In this document: positions 42,939 through 52,840 of the stretch, one piece after another
Position numbering within the stretch: the stretch's first letter is position 1
Layout of the letters: each line of letters starts with the position of its first letter
Assembly (NCBI RefSeq): GCF_012726295.1
Contig: NZ_JABAOB010000005.1
Span: 62,001-126,000, forward strand
DNA: 64,000 nucleotides
Source: Chitinophaga sp. Ak27
GTDB taxonomy: Bacteria; Bacteroidota; Bacteroidia; Chitinophagales; Chitinophagaceae
Direction of reading: 5' to 3'
Position numbers and translations under genes: made by a program
Notes under the pieces: generated by a model
Database searches by the model: none
Told to the model about the DNA's origin: nothing
The model's input: the letters and a program-made list of their open reading frames with translations, nothing else

Positions 42939-43703
42939 CTAATCGCCAAGCCCTAACTGAATAATGGCTTGCTGAGCGGCAATCTGGCTGGCATCTTTCT
43001 TATTGAAGGCTTTTCCGCTGCAGATCAGTTCTCCATCTACCACAGCGCCAACGGTAAAAATGCGGCGGCCATTATCCATTTGTTCCTCGAGTAATTCAAA
43101 CTCGAGGCTTTTTCCATTTTTGTTCGCCCAGCCGTACAACTTGTTTTTGTGGTTCATTTCCACGGTTTCCAGCAGTTCCATATCGATGTAAGGCAGGATA
43201 ATCCGCTTGTGTACGAACTGTTGGGTTTTGTTATACCCGCGATCCAGGTAAACAGCGCCTACCAAGGCTTCCAGGGTATTTCCAAATATCTGGCTGATTT
43301 TGAGAAAGCTATTGTATTTGTCGTAAATGGTGAGCTTGCGCAATCCCATTTTGATGGCGATATCATTTAACTGTTGCCGGTTAACGATCTTGGAGCGCAT
43401 CTCTGTTAAGTATCCTTCTGTTTTGTAAGGATATTTTTTAAAGAGGTAGTCTCCTACGATAGCGCCAAGAATGGCGTCACCGAGGTATTCCAGCCTTTCG
43501 TTGCTTTCCAGGAATTTTTCTTTACTGGAACGATGGCTCAGGGCCACTTCATAGAGGGCAAAATTACCGGGGGGAAATCCCAGCAGGTTGTGCAGCTCTT
43601 TATATAAGTGCCGTTTTTTGGAAACAAGTCGATATAAAAAACCTGGCAGTAAATTCACACAATCAAGATCAAGGAACAAATTTTTTGAAAATAACGGAGG
43701 CAT
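42939..43703 (-). CDS. rnc: Ribonuclease III
   Basis: A 254-residue double-stranded RNA endonuclease used in rRNA and mRNA processing. The signature NERLEYLGDAILG is at residues 68-80 with its catalytic acidic residues, GNTLEALVGAVYLD follows, and a C-terminal dsRNA-binding domain ends with FNKKDASQIAAQQAI. ATG 43703 is used; an upstream alternative at 43721 also exists. The gene overlaps the end of fabF by about 35 bases. The order acpP-fabF-rnc is the usual Bacteroidota arrangement. Confidence 0.96.
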   Translation of the reverse strand: MPPLFSKNLFLDLDCVNLLPGFLYRLVSKKRHLYKELHNLLGFPPGNFALYEVALSHRSSKEKFLESNERLEYLGDAILGAIVGDYLFKKYPYKTEGYLTEMRSKIVNRQQLNDIAIKMGLRKLTIYDKYNSFLKISQIFGNTLEALVGAVYLDRGYNKTQQFVHKRIILPYIDMELLETVEMNHKNKLYGWANKNGKSLEFELLEEQMDNGRRIFTVGAVVDGELICSGKAFNKKDASQIAAQQAIIQLGLGD

Positions 43704-44922
43704 TATGTCCACCAAAACCAAAGGTATTGGATAATGCGGCGTTTACTTCTCTCCTCTGTGCGATATTAAAAGTAAAATTCAGTTTCGGATCTAACTGCGG
43801 GTCGTCAGTAAAGTGGTTGATCGTAGGAGGAACTATGCTATCGATGATAGACATAATTACGGCTATAGATTCAACGGCGCCGGCGGCTCCGAGTAAGTGA
43901 CCTGTCATGGATTTTGTGGAGCTGATATTCATTTTATATGCATGCTCTTCAAAAACCCGCTGGATGGCTTTTACTTCGGCAATATCTCCCAATGGGGTGG
44001 AAGTACCGTGAACGTTGATATAATCGATTTCGCCTGGCTGCATCCCGGCATCTGCCAATGCGTTGCGCATTACATTCAATGCACCTAATCCTTCCGGATG
44101 GGGAGCAGTGATATGATATGCGTCCGCTGTAGCGCCGCCGCCTGCCAGTTCTGCATATATCCTGGCGCCTCTTTCCTGGGCATGTTCTAATGACTCCAGT
44201 ACCAGAGCACCTGCCCCTTCTCCCATTACAAAACCATCACGGTCGAGATCAAAGGGACGGGAAGCCGTTTTAGGATCGTCGTTTCTTTCGGATAAAGCCT
44301 TCATGGCATTGAAGCCACCTACGCAAGGCTCGTTGATTACATTTTCTGATCCACCGGTAATCACCATATCGGTTTTACCGTAACGGATGCTGTACATCGC
44401 TTCTATAATAGCATTAGTAGCAGATGCACAAGCAGATACAACAGAAAAATTAGGCCCTCTGAAACCATGGCGGATAGAAATATACCCGGCTGCGATATCC
44501 AGTATAAGCCTCGGAATCAAAAATGGACTAAAACGGGGTGTACCGTCCCCTGTATGGAATTCCCGCAGCTCATGGCTGAAGTTGATCATACCACCCACAC
44601 CGGTGCCCCATATCACTCCCACCCGATCAGCATTGATCTTGTCTTTGTTGATATTGGCGTCCAGTATCGCCTGATCTGCGGCAATAACTGCCGTTTGTGT
44701 AAAGGGGTCCATCTTACGGGCCTCCTTCTTGTCCAGATAGTTAGCAGGATCAAAATTCTTCAGTTCGCAAGCAAAACGGGTTTTGAACTTGGAAGCGTCA
44801 AATTGCTTGATAAAATCTGCGCCGGATACACCGTTCGTCAATCCGTGCCAAAAATCAGCCACGGAATTGCCGAGCGGTGTAAGAGCGCCTAAACCTGTAA
44901 CGACAACTCGTCTTGGTTGCAT
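43669..44922 (-). CDS. fabF: Beta-ketoacyl-ACP synthase II
   Basis: A 417-residue condensing enzyme of type II fatty acid synthesis. The start is RRVVVTGLGALTPLGN. The active-site cysteine is in FSVVSACASATNA, and the two catalytic histidines are in NVHGTSTPLGD and KSMTGHLLGAAGA. It elongates acyl chains with malonyl-ACP in the cytoplasm. It follows acpP by 23 bases and overlaps rnc. Confidence 0.97.
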   Translation of the reverse strand: MQPRRVVVTGLGALTPLGNSVADFWHGLTNGVSGADFIKQFDASKFKTRFACELKNFDPANYLDKKEARKMDPFTQTAVIAADQAILDANINKDKINADRVGVIWGTGVGGMINFSHELREFHTGDGTPRFSPFLIPRLILDIAAGYISIRHGFRGPNFSVVSACASATNAIIEAMYSIRYGKTDMVITGGSENVINEPCVGGFNAMKALSERNDDPKTASRPFDLDRDGFVMGEGAGALVLESLEHAQERGARIYAELAGGGATADAYHITAPHPEGLGALNVMRNALADAGMQPGEIDYINVHGTSTPLGDIAEVKAIQRVFEEHAYKMNISSTKSMTGHLLGAAGAVESIAVIMSIIDSIVPPTINHFTDDPQLDPKLNFTFNIAQRREVNAALSNTFGFGGHNASVIFKKFVP

Positions 44923-44945
44923 TAAAACAATTCTGATTAGTAGGA

Positions 44946-45182
44946 TTATTTTACATGTTCTTCCAGGTAAGCAACTGCCTGGCCAACAGTAGTAATAGTT
45001 TCAGCTTGTTCGTCAGGAATGGAGATGTTGAATTCTTTTTCGAATTCCATAATCAGTTCTACCGTATCCAAAGAGTCAGCGCCTAAGTCGTTGGTGAAGG
45101 AGGCTTCAGGAGTTACCTCGGCTTCGTCAACGCCCAATTTGTCAATGATGATCTTTTTAACTCTTGATGCAATGTCTGACAT
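44946..45182 (-). CDS. acpP: Acyl carrier protein
   Basis: A 78-residue acidic four-helix protein that carries fatty-acyl chains on a 4'-phosphopantetheine at S37 in DLGADSLDTVE. The start is MSDIASRVKKIIIDKLGV. ATG 45182 is chosen over the frame opening at 45218. It heads the acpP-fabF-rnc operon. A promoter with TATTTTTG as -7 lies just upstream. Confidence 0.97.
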   Translation of the reverse strand: MSDIASRVKKIIIDKLGVDEAEVTPEASFTNDLGADSLDTVELIMEFEKEFNISIPDEQAETITTVGQAVAYLEEHVK

Positions 45183-45215
45183 AATTTTAAGTGTTTTTGG
45201 TTTAAAACTTGACTG

Positions 45216-45245
45216 CAAAAATATAATTTTTATTGAATTGCCAAC
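45216..45245 (-). promoter_or_regulatory. Probable acpP promoter
   Basis: On the minus strand TATTTTTG (45223-45216) fits TAnnTTTG, and a TTGG about 18 bases upstream serves as a -33-like element. Confidence 0.5.
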
Positions 45246-45666
45246 AGATAGCCCGAATTTTAAAGGTCATCCAAGCAGCGCAATCCCGCCAAACTCAGTA
45301 CAGTAAACATATTCATAGCTTTGTTAATAAAAGAATTTATATATTTTTGATACTGGTATGTTTACAGATTTGCATATTTCCACACAAAAGTCGCCTTTTT
45401 AAGGACAAATAAGACAATCCCCCTTCACCAAAATCTGCAAATCTCTAAATATCTCCATTCAACCGGCTTTTTAGCCACTTATCTAAACCCTTAACGCTAT
45501 TTAACAGTTGCCGGGTGCATTCAGCCCCCTCAATGCTTAAATTTGTCCGGCTTGTGAGAGACTTCCTCCACCGGGGAGTACTGTACGGTAACAAAAGTCG
45601 CCGCTCGCCATTAATATTAAGCTATAGATCAACAGCTAAACGCTGCTAAAACACATATAAAAAGAT
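45246..45666. other. Intergenic region between acpP and the efflux operon
   Basis: About 420 bases between divergent operons. It must hold the promoter of the efflux operon, for which I found no confident -7/-33 pair. No gene or strong hairpin was seen. Confidence 0.4.
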
Positions 45667-46752
45667 ATGGCCATCACCAAAAAGACCGTCCGCTCCATCC
45701 TGTTACTGGCTGCAGCTGGCATCGTCATCTTCTTCGTTTATAAGAAAATTGCGGGCAACAAGGCTGCTGCCGACCCCACCGCTGCTTCCGCTAAAGGAGC
45801 CGCCGGCGCCAGGTCATTGCTCACCGACGGCTGGGTAGTGAAAATATCCAAACTCGACCAGGCTATTGAGGCAAGCGGTACCTTACAAAGCAATGAAGAA
45901 GTAGAAGTGAAACCGGAAATCAACGGCCGTATCATACACCTATATTTTAAAGAAGGTACCCCGGTGAAAAAAGGAGATATCCTGGTTAAATTATATGATG
46001 AAGACCTGAAAGCCCAACTCCAGAAACTGAAATTACAGCAACAACTGGCTAAAACCACCCTGGAACGCCAGGAAAACCTGCTCAAAATAAATGGTATCAG
46101 TCAACAGGATGTGGACGTAACCCGCAACCAGGTAAGCGCTTACCAGGCCGACATGGACTATACCCAAACCCAGCTGCAGAAAACAGAGCTACGCGCTCCC
46201 TTCAGCGGCAAACTGGGTCTGCGCAACGTCAGCGAAGGCGCTATCGTGTCCTCTGCTACCGTTATCACCACCCTCCAACAAATAGATCCGCTTAAAATGG
46301 ACTTCTCCGTAGCAGAAAAATACCGCAACGCCATTAAAAACGGCGACCAGGTAAATTTCTACGTAGCAGGAGATAATAATGAATATAAAGGCAGCATCTA
46401 TGCCATAGACCCGAAAATTGACCTGACCACCCGCACCGTAAAACTACGTGCCATCGTTCCCAATAATAATGGAGTACTGTTCCCGGGGTCTTTCGCCAAA
46501 GTAAAAATTATACTCAAAAATATGCCGGATGCCATGATGATCCCCTCCCAGGCGGTAATTCCAGGCACCCGCGATAAAAAAGTAATCGTAGCGGATAACG
46601 GCAAAGCTAAATTTGTGACCGTGGAAACAGGCCTCCGTACCGAAAGCAGCGTACAAATCACCAGTGGTCTGCAAGCCGGCGATACGGTTATCACCACCGG
46701 TATCCTCCAGCTGAAACCAGGTATGCCGCTGAAGTATAATAAGATACAGTAA
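45667..46752 (+). CDS. RND efflux periplasmic adaptor (membrane fusion protein)
   Basis: A 361-residue membrane fusion protein. The N-terminal helix SILLLAAAGIVIFFVYKKI anchors it. The biotinyl-lipoyl half-motif EVEVKPEINGRIIHLYFKEG follows, then a coiled-coil hairpin (QLQKLKLQQQLAKTTLERQ) and the second half-motif KTELRAPFSGKLGLRNVSEG. It links the inner-membrane pump and the outer-membrane channel. It is the first gene of a three-gene efflux operon. Confidence 0.95.
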   Translation: MAITKKTVRSILLLAAAGIVIFFVYKKIAGNKAAADPTAASAKGAAGARSLLTDGWVVKISKLDQAIEASGTLQSNEEVEVKPEINGRIIHLYFKEGTPVKKGDILVKLYDEDLKAQLQKLKLQQQLAKTTLERQENLLKINGISQQDVDVTRNQVSAYQADMDYTQTQLQKTELRAPFSGKLGLRNVSEGAIVSSATVITTLQQIDPLKMDFSVAEKYRNAIKNGDQVNFYVAGDNNEYKGSIYAIDPKIDLTTRTVKLRAIVPNNNGVLFPGSFAKVKIILKNMPDAMMIPSQAVIPGTRDKKVIVADNGKAKFVTVETGLRTESSVQITSGLQAGDTVITTGILQLKPGMPLKYNKIQ

Positions 46753-46840
46753 CAACTTTCTTATCCGGCAGTAGGCCCCCGGCGGAACCTATCTCCCCGG
46801 ATTACCTGCCAACGGAAAAAGAACACCGAAAATATTTGCC

Positions 46841-49800
46841 ATGAGTTTACCTTCTTTATCACTCAAACGCCCGGTATTTGCGATCGTGATGAATATCATT
46901 ATCGTGATATTCGGAATGGTAGGATTTACCTTCCTGGGGGTGAGAGACTTTCCGGCGATAGACCCGCCTATCGTTAACGTACGCACCTCATACGCAGGCG
47001 CCAACTCTGATATCATTGAAACACAGATCACCGAACCACTGGAAAAACAAATCAATGGTATTGCCGGGATCAAAAATATATCTTCCAGCAGCAGCCAGGG
47101 AAGCAGCAATATCACCGTGGAGTTTGAACTGGGACAAGACCTGGAAGGCGCTACAAACGATGTACGCGACAAAGTATCCCAGGCCCTCCGCAGCCTGCCC
47201 CCGGATATTGATGCCCCTCCGGTAGTATCCAAGCAAGACGCCAACTCCGATGCTATCATCTCCATGACAGTACAGAGTAATACCCGCAACCAACTGGAAG
47301 TAACGGAATACGGCACCAACGTACTCCTCGAAAAGCTCCAAACCATTCCCGGCGTGAGCGCCATCCAGATCTGGGGAGAAAAACGCTACGCCATGCGTAT
47401 CTGGATGGACCCGGCTAAATTGTCGTCCTATAGCCTCACCCCCAACGATGTACAGGCCGCCCTGGCTCGCGAGAACGTGGAACTGCCTTCCGGTAAAATT
47501 GCCGGTAATGCCACCGACTTTACCGTACGCACCTTCGGCCGCCTGGTATCGGAAGACGACTTTAATAACCTCATCATCAAAAATATAAACGGCAGCGAAA
47601 TCCGTATCCGCGACATTGGTCAGGCTGTACTGGGACCGGAAAACGAAGAAACCATGCTGAAAGAATCCGGTATCCCGATGATTGCACTGGCACTCATCCC
47701 TCAACCCGGATCCAACTACGTGGCCATCGCAGATGAATTCTATAAAAGGTATAACCAGCTGAAAAAAGACATTCCTGACGACTACACCGTGAATATCGCC
47801 ATGGATAATACCCGCTTCATCAAAAAATCGATCGATGAAGTGGAAGAAACCCTGATCATTGCCCTCGTACTGGTAATTATCATCGTGTACCTGTTCTTCC
47901 GCGACTGGCTCATGGCCCTCCGTCCGTTGATAGATATCCCGGTATCCCTTATCGGCGCGTTCTTCATTATGTATGCCTGCGGCTTTACCATCAACATCCT
48001 CACCCTGCTGGCTATTGTACTCGCTACCGGCCTGGTGGTGGATGACGGTATCGTGGTAACGGAAAATATCTATAAAAAGATAGAAGCCGGCATGCCCCGT
48101 ATGCGCGCAGCACGGGAAGGATCTGAAGAAATCTTCTTCGCGGTAATTGCTACCTCTATTACCCTGGCCTTTGTATTCTTACCGATTATCTTCCTCCAGG
48201 GATTTGTGGGACAATTATTCCGTGAATTTGGTATCGTGGTAGCCGGCGCAGTAATTATCTCGGCATTCGTATCACTTACGCTAACGCCTGTACTAAACGT
48301 AAAGCTGGGCCGTAAAACACATACCCATTCCTGGTTCTACACCAAAACAGAACCTTTCTTCCGCTGGATGGAAGAAGGTTATAAAAGTTCGCTGGAATCG
48401 TTTATGCATATCCGTTGGGTGGCCGGATTAATCATTGCCGGCTGCCTGGTGATGATTTATTTCCTGTTTAAAACACTGCCATCTGAACTGGCGCCGCTGG
48501 AAGACCGCAGCACATTCCGTCTCTCTATTACCACGCCGGAAGGTACTGCCTATGACTATATGGACGCTTACGTAGATAAGCTCACCAAATTCATGGCCGA
48601 CTCTATACCGGAAAAGAAAATCATTCTCAGTGTTACCTCTCCCGGCTTCAGCGGATCCGGTGCAGTAAATACCGCCTTTGCCAACGTAGTGCTCACCGAA
48701 CCACAAGAGCGCCACCGTTCGCAAAAAGATATTGTGAACCTGGTAAACCGCAATATGAGCAGATTTCCGGAAGGAAAAGTGTTTGCCATTGAGCAACAAA
48801 CCATCCAGGTAGGACGCAGAAGCGGATTACCTGTATCGTTTGTACTCGAACATATCAACTTCGATACCTTAACAGCTGTACTTCCCAAGTTTATGGAGGA
48901 AGTAGGCAGCAGCCCGGTATTCCAGGGCACGGACGTAGATCTGAAGTTTAATAAACCGGAACTGCGTATTCACATCAACCGTGATAAAGCTACCCAGCTG
49001 GGTGTGTCTGTACAGGATATTTCACAAACACTACAGCTCGCGCTGAGTAATCTCCGCTATGGTTATTTTATCAGGAATGGTAAACAGTACCAGGTAATGG
49101 GGCAAGTATTCCGCGCAGATCGCGATGATCCTATGGACTTGCAAAACCTGTATGTGCGCAATTCCCGCGGTGAAGCCATACAGCTCGACAACGTGGTAAA
49201 CATTGAAGAGGAAACCAGTCCGCCTATCATCTATCACTTTAACCGTTATAAATCGGCCACCATTTCCGCAGGCCTCGCTCCCGGCAAAACCATTGGTGAT
49301 GGATTGAAAGAGATGTACCGGATTTATGATAAACTACAGCGGGAAAGTATACTGAACGATTCGTTCAACACGGCGCTTTCCGGCTCGTCCCGCGACTATG
49401 CAGAGAGTGGCTCCAATACCATGTTTGCCTTAGGCCTGGCCCTGGTGCTTATTTACCTGGTACTGGCCGCCCAGTTTGAAAGCTGGATAGATCCGTTAAT
49501 CATTATGCTCACAGTACCACTGGCATTTGCCGGGGCGTTGTTGTCGCTATGGCTGTTTAATCAAACCTGGAATATCTTTTCACAGATTGGCGTAATCATG
49601 CTGATAGGCCTGGTAACGAAAAACGGTATCCTCATCGTAGAATTTGCGAACCACCAACGTGATAGTGGTATGAAAAAATCAGATGCCGTTATCAATGCCT
49701 CCTCGCTTCGTTTACGCCCGATCCTGATGACGAGCCTGGCTATGGCACTGGGTGCACTGCCCATTGCCATGTCGCTGGGAGCTGCCGCCACTAGCCGTAT

Positions 49801-49966
49801 TCCATTAGGGATTGTCATTGTGGGAGGTATCATATTCTCGCTGGTATTAACTTTATACGTTATCCCGGCGATGTATACTTTCTTCTCCCGCAGAGGTAAT
49901 AAACGCCATGAGGAGGAAGAAAACGAAAAAGATACGGTTGTACCTGTCACTTCAGCACATGCCTAA
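46841..49966 (+). CDS. RND (HAE-1) family efflux permease
   Basis: A 1041-residue inner-membrane proton antiporter. The start LSLKRPVFAIVMNIIIVIFG is a typical first TM, the proton-relay acidic pair is in GLVVDDGIVVTENIYKK (about residue 400), and the C-terminal half repeats the fold with LIGLVTKNGILIVEFANHQ. It exports drugs or other small molecules. A gap of 88 bases separates it from the adaptor, and the TolC-like gene follows after 14 bases. Confidence 0.95.
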   Translation: MSLPSLSLKRPVFAIVMNIIIVIFGMVGFTFLGVRDFPAIDPPIVNVRTSYAGANSDIIETQITEPLEKQINGIAGIKNISSSSSQGSSNITVEFELGQDLEGATNDVRDKVSQALRSLPPDIDAPPVVSKQDANSDAIISMTVQSNTRNQLEVTEYGTNVLLEKLQTIPGVSAIQIWGEKRYAMRIWMDPAKLSSYSLTPNDVQAALARENVELPSGKIAGNATDFTVRTFGRLVSEDDFNNLIIKNINGSEIRIRDIGQAVLGPENEETMLKESGIPMIALALIPQPGSNYVAIADEFYKRYNQLKKDIPDDYTVNIAMDNTRFIKKSIDEVEETLIIALVLVIIIVYLFFRDWLMALRPLIDIPVSLIGAFFIMYACGFTINILTLLAIVLATGLVVDDGIVVTENIYKKIEAGMPRMRAAREGSEEIFFAVIATSITLAFVFLPIIFLQGFVGQLFREFGIVVAGAVIISAFVSLTLTPVLNVKLGRKTHTHSWFYTKTEPFFRWMEEGYKSSLESFMHIRWVAGLIIAGCLVMIYFLFKTLPSELAPLEDRSTFRLSITTPEGTAYDYMDAYVDKLTKFMADSIPEKKIILSVTSPGFSGSGAVNTAFANVVLTEPQERHRSQKDIVNLVNRNMSRFPEGKVFAIEQQTIQVGRRSGLPVSFVLEHINFDTLTAVLPKFMEEVGSSPVFQGTDVDLKFNKPELRIHINRDKATQLGVSVQDISQTLQLALSNLRYGYFIRNGKQYQVMGQVFRADRDDPMDLQNLYVRNSRGEAIQLDNVVNIEEETSPPIIYHFNRYKSATISAGLAPGKTIGDGLKEMYRIYDKLQRESILNDSFNTALSGSSRDYAESGSNTMFALGLALVLIYLVLAAQFESWIDPLIIMLTVPLAFAGALLSLWLFNQTWNIFSQIGVIMLIGLVTKNGILIVEFANHQRDSGMKKSDAVINASSLRLRPILMTSLAMALGALPIAMSLGAAATSRIPLGIVIVGGIIFSLVLTLYVIPAMYTFFSRRGNKRHEEEENEKDTVVPVTSAHA

Positions 49967-49980
49967 ACGCTACTGATTGC

Positions 49981-51336
49981 ATGAACAAGACGAAGCTATT
50001 TATGATGATAAATATAAAGAAGCAGTACTTATGTTTACTGCTCATACTGATAAGTGCTACCGGCCTTAAGGCCCAGCAACAGATACTTACGCTGGAGCAG
50101 GCCATTGATGTAGCACTCAAGAATAATTTTGATATCCGGTTAGCCAGGAATACTGCAGAGCTTTCTGCTAATGACTACGCCTATTCGAACTTTGCCTTCG
50201 TGCCCCGCCTGAATGCCACCGCCGGCACCACCTGGAATAATACCGCCACCAAACAGGAATTCGTAAATGGTACCAAGAGAGATACCAGCGGCATCAAAGG
50301 CAATAATATCAGCGGCAATGTAACATTGAGCTGGACCTTATTTGACGGTCTGAAAATGTTTGCCACACGCAATAAATTACAGTCCATCCGCGACCTGGGA
50401 GAACTGGCTATTAAAAACCAGGTGCAAAATTCCATTGCCACTATTATTAATGGCTATTATAACATTGTACAACAGAAACAACAGCTGAAGGCCCTGGCAG
50501 AACAAATGTCGATTTCAGAAGAACGGGTAAAATTATCTGATGCTAAATTCAGTACCGGTCTTGCTCCCAAAACTGACCTGCTGCAGTCTAAAGTAGACCT
50601 GAATGCCCAAAAAGCACTGTATCTCCGCCAGCAAACACTGATAGAAGAAAGCAAAGGGTTGCTTAATCAACTCATGGCTGTTCCTGCCGGCGCTATTGGT
50701 TACGATGTAATAGATTCCATTCCGCTGAATAGTGGGTTATCCTTTTCCCTGTTGCAGCAAAACATCGCCAATAATAATAGCGCGATAAAAGTGCAACAAC
50801 AAAATGTGAACATATCGGCGCTCGCCATCAAAGAGCGTCGTGCAGATTACTTCCCGGTGATATCATTCAATTCAGGCTACAACTATAATAGAAATACTTC
50901 CAATGCAGCCTCCAATGCGTTTAGTCCGAAATTCAACCGCAACGGCGTTTTCAACTATGGGCTCACCGCCGCCATACCTATCTTCAACGGGTTTAATGTA
51001 AAGAGACAGGTACAAAATGCGAATATTGATTTCGATTTCCAGAACATTACGTTGGATAATATAAAATCGCAGGTCGACCTGTCACTCAATAACGCATTCA
51101 AAGACTACGAGTACTATAAAAAGCAAGTCGCGCTGGAAGAAGAAACCAATGACCTGGCACACGAAAATGCGATGGTTGCATTGGAACGATTTAAGCAAGG
51201 CGTATCCACCATCCTGGAAGTTAAAATTGCACAACAGAGCCTGGAAGATTCATTTTATCGTTTAATCCAGGCACGCTATAATGCCAAGCTGGCGGAAACG
51301 CAGTTAGGCCTTTTAAATGGCGCATTATTACAATAA
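49981..51336 (+). CDS. TolC-like outer membrane efflux channel
   Basis: A 451-residue outer-membrane factor. A signal peptide (YLCLLLILISATGLKAQQ) is followed by the OEP repeats LTLEQAIDVALKNNFDIRLA, and further on DLLQSKVDLNAQKALYLRQQ and the second repeat ending with KLAETQLGLLNGALL. It completes the tripartite pump with the two upstream genes. ATG 49981 or 50002 may be the start; a terminator lies 27 bases after the stop. Confidence 0.95.
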   Translation: MNKTKLFMMINIKKQYLCLLLILISATGLKAQQQILTLEQAIDVALKNNFDIRLARNTAELSANDYAYSNFAFVPRLNATAGTTWNNTATKQEFVNGTKRDTSGIKGNNISGNVTLSWTLFDGLKMFATRNKLQSIRDLGELAIKNQVQNSIATIINGYYNIVQQKQQLKALAEQMSISEERVKLSDAKFSTGLAPKTDLLQSKVDLNAQKALYLRQQTLIEESKGLLNQLMAVPAGAIGYDVIDSIPLNSGLSFSLLQQNIANNNSAIKVQQQNVNISALAIKERRADYFPVISFNSGYNYNRNTSNAASNAFSPKFNRNGVFNYGLTAAIPIFNGFNVKRQVQNANIDFDFQNITLDNIKSQVDLSLNNAFKDYEYYKKQVALEEETNDLAHENAMVALERFKQGVSTILEVKIAQQSLEDSFYRLIQARYNAKLAETQLGLLNGALLQ

Positions 51337-51362
51337 AATACAATCACCAACCTTTTACAGTG

Positions 51363-51395
51363 AAGCGGTATCATATGGTACCGCTTTTCCTTTTC
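51363..51395 (+). terminator. Terminator of the efflux operon
   Basis: An 8-bp perfect stem (51363-51370 with 51379-51386), an 8-nt loop and a T-rich tail (CTTTTCCTTTTC). Confidence 0.8.
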
Positions 51396-51529
51396 AACAG
51401 ATGTACGGCGATGAACAACAAGTGTATCGCCGGCGAACACATTATGAAAAATATTTTGTAATATAGATTAATTATCAACCATATTTTACACGGCATGATT
51501 TTATAATAAGAACCGTAAACATAATCATC

Positions 51530-52120
51530 ATGTATCGTCATCTTAGCATCGTCGTAACCTGTCTGTTATTGCTTACCAGTACCTGTTTTGCTCAACAACT
51601 CCGTTTAGTAAATCGTTCGCTGATAAAAGATTCTGTTATTCATCTTAACAAAGCAGATGGTCCTGGTGTAGCGTGGATTAGCAACCAGGAATTTTCAAAC
51701 GGCACTATAGAGTTCGATGTAAAAGGGAAGAATGTGTTGCAGCAAAGCTTTGTAGGTCTTGCGTTTCATGGCCAGAATGATTCTACTTATGATGCTGTTT
51801 ATTTTCGTCCCTTTAACTTCCAGGTACCGGAGCCGGGAAGAAGAGCGCATTCAGTGCAATACATTTCCCTTCCTAAATATGATTGGTTTACTTTAAGAGA
51901 CCAATACCCCGGCAAATATGAAAATGAAATTGATACAGCTACCGATCCTAACAACTGGTTTCACGTTAAACTCGTCATTGAATTCCCGGAAGTAACAGCC
52001 TATGTAAACGGAAAGAAATGTCTATCCGTTACGCAGATCTGCACCCTTAAAACCGGCATGGTAGGGTATTGGGTAGGTAACGGTTCTTCGGGAGAATGGA
52101 GGAACATATCTTTCAAGTAA
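51530..52120 (+). CDS. Secreted LamG-like (DUF1080-type) protein
   Basis: A 196-residue secreted protein. The signal peptide LSIVVTCLLLLTSTCFA is followed by a concanavalin-like beta-sandwich: NQEFSNGTIEFDVKGKN, QSFVGLAFHGQND, TDPNNWFHVKLVIEFPEVTAYVNG and a GYWVGNGSSGEWRNI tail. It matches the 3-keto-disaccharide-hydrolase-like (DUF1080) domain in pattern, but is short and without a catalytic partner domain. It may bind a sugar. The gene stands alone. Confidence 0.8.
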   Translation: MYRHLSIVVTCLLLLTSTCFAQQLRLVNRSLIKDSVIHLNKADGPGVAWISNQEFSNGTIEFDVKGKNVLQQSFVGLAFHGQNDSTYDAVYFRPFNFQVPEPGRRAHSVQYISLPKYDWFTLRDQYPGKYENEIDTATDPNNWFHVKLVIEFPEVTAYVNGKKCLSVTQICTLKTGMVGYWVGNGSSGEWRNISFK

Positions 52121-52192
52121 GGTTGTTGATTGTTAAGTTAGAAGTCGGGCTTTAAGGCGTTGGTCCTTAAGGCCTTTTTAATTGCCTTTACA

Positions 52193-52840
52193 CTGTGAGC
52201 ATGACTTTCCCTACCAGCCATACAGCCGGTCTCGCAAAAAAACAACAGTACTCGCAATTCTTCTCATCGTCTTCAAAGCCGACGGTAATTCATGCGCCCT
52301 TTCATTATACTGTGAGCATAATTTTCTCCACCTGCCATACAACCGGCCCCACAAACAACAATACTAACAACTCCCCTCATCGTCTTCAAAGCCGACGTCG
52401 CTTCATGTGAATCCTTTATTATACCGCGGCATAACCTTCCATGCCAGCAATGCAATCAGCGCCAACATACATCAATACTTACCGGTCACTGGTTACAAAA
52501 CCAATGACACCTCCTATAACCACTTCCATTACGCCCTGAACATACCTCTTCCTCGTTGGCAATAACGCCAACGGTTATCTGTATGACCGCTTGTATTACA
52601 GTGGAAAGCTTCCCGTGTCGGCTATATTAACCAACCATCAACTCACTCAGAAATTTCATCCATAGTGCTTCTTCTCAGGTTACAAGCCCGGTGATACCTA
52701 ATCGGCTCTTCATAATAATGGCAATGCCAGCCCCGCCAGGGTAGTCCCATCATTACGTTGATGTAAACCCATAAGGTATCGTCTCGAGACCAACTGTAAT
52801 TTTAGCTACGCCTGAGTTACAAACCGTATGAGATAAAATA
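52193..52840 (+). pseudogene. Decayed coding region built of repeats (about 115-bp units)
   Basis: Degenerate copies of a unit of about 112-117 bases begin at about 52193, 52310 and 52422; the first two share CTGTGAGCAT and CATCGTCTTCAAAGCCGACG. Translated in shifting frames the region reads like protein: TFHASNAISANIHQYL, then TGYKTNDTSYNHFHYALN, GNNANGYLYDRLYYSG, and SGYKPGDT followed, after one stop, by SALHNNGNASPARVV. Frameshifts and stops interrupt it. It is best explained as the remains of a repeat-rich protein gene; the family is not recognised. Confidence 0.5.

Noticed and set aside
46988..47704. 238-residue minus-strand frame within the RND permease gene
   Set aside because: It lies wholly inside a well-supported RND permease gene and has no family-like text.
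52193..52430. CRISPR-like array in the repeat region
   Set aside because: The units are about 115 bases, degenerate along their length, and have no short identical repeats with unique spacers; they read as decayed coding repeats instead.
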